Assembly (NCBI RefSeq): GCF_036373705.1
Contig: NC_089863.1
Span: 10,117,857-10,181,856, forward strand
DNA length: 64,000 nucleotides
Source: Amia ocellicauda
Taxonomy: Eukaryota; Chordata; Actinopteri; Amiiformes; Amiidae
Direction of reading: 5' to 3'
Shown here: piece after piece, positions 62,017-64,000 of the stretch
How the letters are laid out: every line of letters begins with the position of its first letter
Numbering within the stretch: the first letter of the stretch is position 1
The notes under the pieces: generated by a model
Databases searched by the model: none
What the model was told of the DNA's origin: nothing
What the model saw: only the letters and a program-made list of their open reading frames with translations
Translations under genes and position numbers: made by a program

Positions 62017-62574
62017 TTCCATCTGTGTGTCTGTGAGTGTGTTTGTTTGTGTTTCTTAAAGAGGAACAAGAGACATTTCACAACAACATCCTCCTCCTCT
62101 CCCCTCCAGCTTCCTCCTCCTTTCCCCCCCAGCTTCCTCCTCCATCCCTCCATCCCTCTCTTTTGCTCCATCAAAGAAAACAGTCAGATGTTCTCCCATT
62201 TTAAATGTTTGTTAATTACAGTCTCTAGGCTGTTCCTTAATTACTCTTACTATTACAATGTATTCTCACGGCTACTTTCCAAGATACCACTTAGTAGGTT
62301 AACAAAGAATAAAACTTAATCGACAAACAACCTTTTATTTACAACATGTTACAATATCACACAAATTCCTCTTTCCCTCTGTCTAATCTGATTACATTCA
62401 ACGAGATTCTGCTGAGATTAGCCTTTGTCTCCCCCTAGTGGAGACATGCATGTATTAGCGTGTATTTGTGCATTAGGTCTGTTTTTTTAACTGTGTATAA
62501 ATGGGCATAGCTGACGCTTTGAAAATCCCAAATGAAGTAATGGTTTTGTTACAACTAGATGTAGAGAGGGAGAG
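61681..62574. other. intergenic with (TG)n and pyrimidine tracts
   Basis: (TG)n at 61967-62014 and a C/T-rich tract at 62085-62165. No gene is seen. Confidence 0.5.
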
Positions 62575-62584
62575 AGACACAGAT

Positions 62585-62735
62585 AGGCATTTTCACCTGC
62601 TGCCCCCTCCATATATCCAGAGTGACTTAAAATTGCTGGGTTTTTACTGGAGCAATCTAGGTACAGTGTTTTACAGCAGTGTCCCTCACCTGGGATTGAA
62701 CCCTCAACCCTCTCCTCAAGAGTCCACTATTCTGC
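62585..62735 (-). mobile_element. tRNA-derived SINE, reverse orientation
   Basis: 'ccagagtgacttaaaattgc', 'tttactggagcaatctaggt' and 'cctgggattgaaccctcaac' follow the reversed SINE pattern seen at 32335. The B box on the minus strand is GGTTCAATCCC. Confidence 0.72.
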
Positions 62736-62806
62736 ACCCCTCACTCCTCTCCTCTCTCTCTTCCCTCTCCTCCCCTCTTTGCTTGCTCCACTCTCCTCTC
62801 TCCTCT

Positions 62807-63573
62807 CTATTTCTCAGAGTTGGACTTGGTGGACGTGTCAGTGCTGTCCTCCCTGTCCCTCAGAGACTCTAGTCCCACCTTGTCCCGGCTGCCCTGGCGG
62901 CTCAGGGAGTGTCCCTTCCGTGTGCGTCGGGTGCCCCCCCCTGAGTCGGGCGCCGTGCCCTCGAACAGCCGTGCCATGAAGCCCATCCCAGCCTTGCGAA
63001 TGTATCCCCGCCCCGCCAGCGTGTACAGCACCGGGTTGGCACAGGAGCTGATGAAGGCCAGCGCCGAGGTCACCGCCCGGCTGCTTTTCCACACATGGTC
63101 AAGCCACGTCTTCTGGTGAGGTGGGGACAGATGTGCCGCCACCTGGTGGAGAGGAGGTATGGCAATGTTCATTGTTAAAGTTGTTATTCTTGTTGCTATA
63201 GCTGGTCTTATTATTATTATATTTATTATTTTTATTATTATTATTGAGTATTGACTTGTACTTTCTATAAATATTGTCTAGAACTTTGTATACAGACATG
63301 GGCTTGTACTATGTGTACATACACACTTACACACAGTGACACAAACACATTGACTCACTCACTCACACTAACCTGGATCATGTTGACGACGTGGTAGGGC
63401 AGCCAGAACAGGCCAAAGGTGATGACAATGGCGAGGATGAGATGTTCGCTGCGCATGGGCCGCCGGAATTTGGTGTTCCTCAGGCGCCGCAGGATGAGGC
63501 AGTAGCTCACCAGGATCAGCGAGTATGGGGCCACGAATCCCAGCGTGGTCTCGAACGTGTACTGGAACACCAG
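62807..63573 (-). CDS. leukotriene B4 receptor-like GPCR, 3' part only
   Basis: Two exons on the minus strand: 63573-63373 (67 codons) and 63142-62807 (111 codons plus stop), joined by a GT-AG intron in phase 0. The first encodes helix 5 (LVFQYTFETTLGFVAPYSLI) and helix 6 with FGLFWLPYHVVNMIQ. The second encodes helix 7 with SCANPVLYTLAG and the BLT-type tail IRKAGMGFMARLFEGTAPD, ending KSNSEK. The junction after VNMIQ is at the same place as intron 2 of the receptor at 42.5-44.4 kb. The upstream junction, just before LVFQY, lies about 22 codons downstream of that gene's intron 1. Helices 1-4 are not found up to 64000 and must lie beyond the edge, unless this is a fragment. BLT1 or BLT2 type is not decided. 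Confidence 0.87.
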
Positions 63574-63943
63574 CTGCACCACAACACACAATCACACAAA
63601 GCCTGCCTCAGTCCCGCACATCGCCAGCAGCCTGAGTTAGCCGTACATGGACGCTCACTGAGCAAAAGGTCAGTGGAGTTTAATTGAGTTGCTGAGGGGA
63701 GGATAAACTGGCAAGGAGGAGGAGGCCAGGACTCTGTCCCCTTCGCTGGGTGGAAGGAGACAATGAGCTGCTGCAATTCTGTTTAATTGTCTATATCTAT
63801 TCTTTAATTGTTAAGTGTAAAGTGTTAGTATGCCTTACTCAAGCAGGAGGTCTGTGGAGATTTTACTAAAGAGTTAGGTCCAAACAAGGTAGGAATGTTT
63901 ACCACACACACACAGACGCACACGCACACGTACACGCACACAT

Positions 63944-63976
<33 letters not shown>

Positions 63977-64000
63977 TGGTCCGACACGACCCACACACCT
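63574..64000. other. intron or upstream sequence with (CA)n repeat
   Basis: (CA)-rich at 63901-63975. No helix 1-4 coding block was found on the minus strand here, which fits a long intron running past the window edge. Confidence 0.5.

Overview
The window looks like vertebrate nuclear DNA, most likely from a ray-finned fish. The reasons are several Tc1-like transposon families of the kind common in fish, tRNA-derived SINEs whose tails read 'caccctgg..aag.g..tctgctaa', CR1/L2-type LINEs, Ty3/gypsy and hAT elements, long microsatellites and minisatellites, spliced genes with GT-AG introns, and vertebrate receptor, TRIM and protease families. The species cannot be fixed from sequence alone, and nothing prokaryotic is present.

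Region by region: 1-8 kb holds a candidate exon at the left edge, a two-copy tandem repeat, an LTR-like repeat, a Tc1 relic, a LINE tail and a GC-rich stretch without recognisable protein. 8.3-12.4 kb is a decayed Ty3/gypsy element on the minus strand (Gag, CCHC knuckle, protease, RT, RNase H, integrase). 12.9-14.5 kb is the 5' end of a second gypsy element on the plus strand (LTR, tRNA-Leu-type primer site, Gag remnant). 14.5-17.2 kb holds duplicated promoter-proximal sequence and a broken tryptase-like serine protease gene. 18.5-20.9 kb is a hAT transposon with 8-bp target-site duplication. 21.4-24.4 kb has an LTR-like repeat, inverted relative to the one at 0.8-1.7 kb, and a 1.1-kb minisatellite. 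25.9-27.7 kb is a TRIM-type coiled-coil plus B30.2 gene remnant. 28-42 kb is mostly repeats: a minisatellite, hAT pieces, LINEs, two Tc1 families and a hAT-like MITE.

The right third holds the clearest genes, three leukotriene B4 receptor-like class A GPCRs: one on the minus strand with three coding exons (42.5-44.4 kb), one on the plus strand with a single coding exon (54.9-56.0 kb), and the 3' part of another on the minus strand (62.8-63.6 kb) that runs off the right edge. They are separated by minisatellites, Tc1 copies, a 370-bp duplication and a CR1-like LINE. Receptors of this family detect leukotriene B4 and related lipids on leukocytes and drive chemotaxis through Gi proteins.

I found no convincing undescribed system. 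The best leads are the differing exon structures within the receptor cluster, the remnants of a duplicated protease locus, the B30.2 gene whose main domain is interrupted by one in-frame stop, and the series of deletion derivatives of one Tc1 family.
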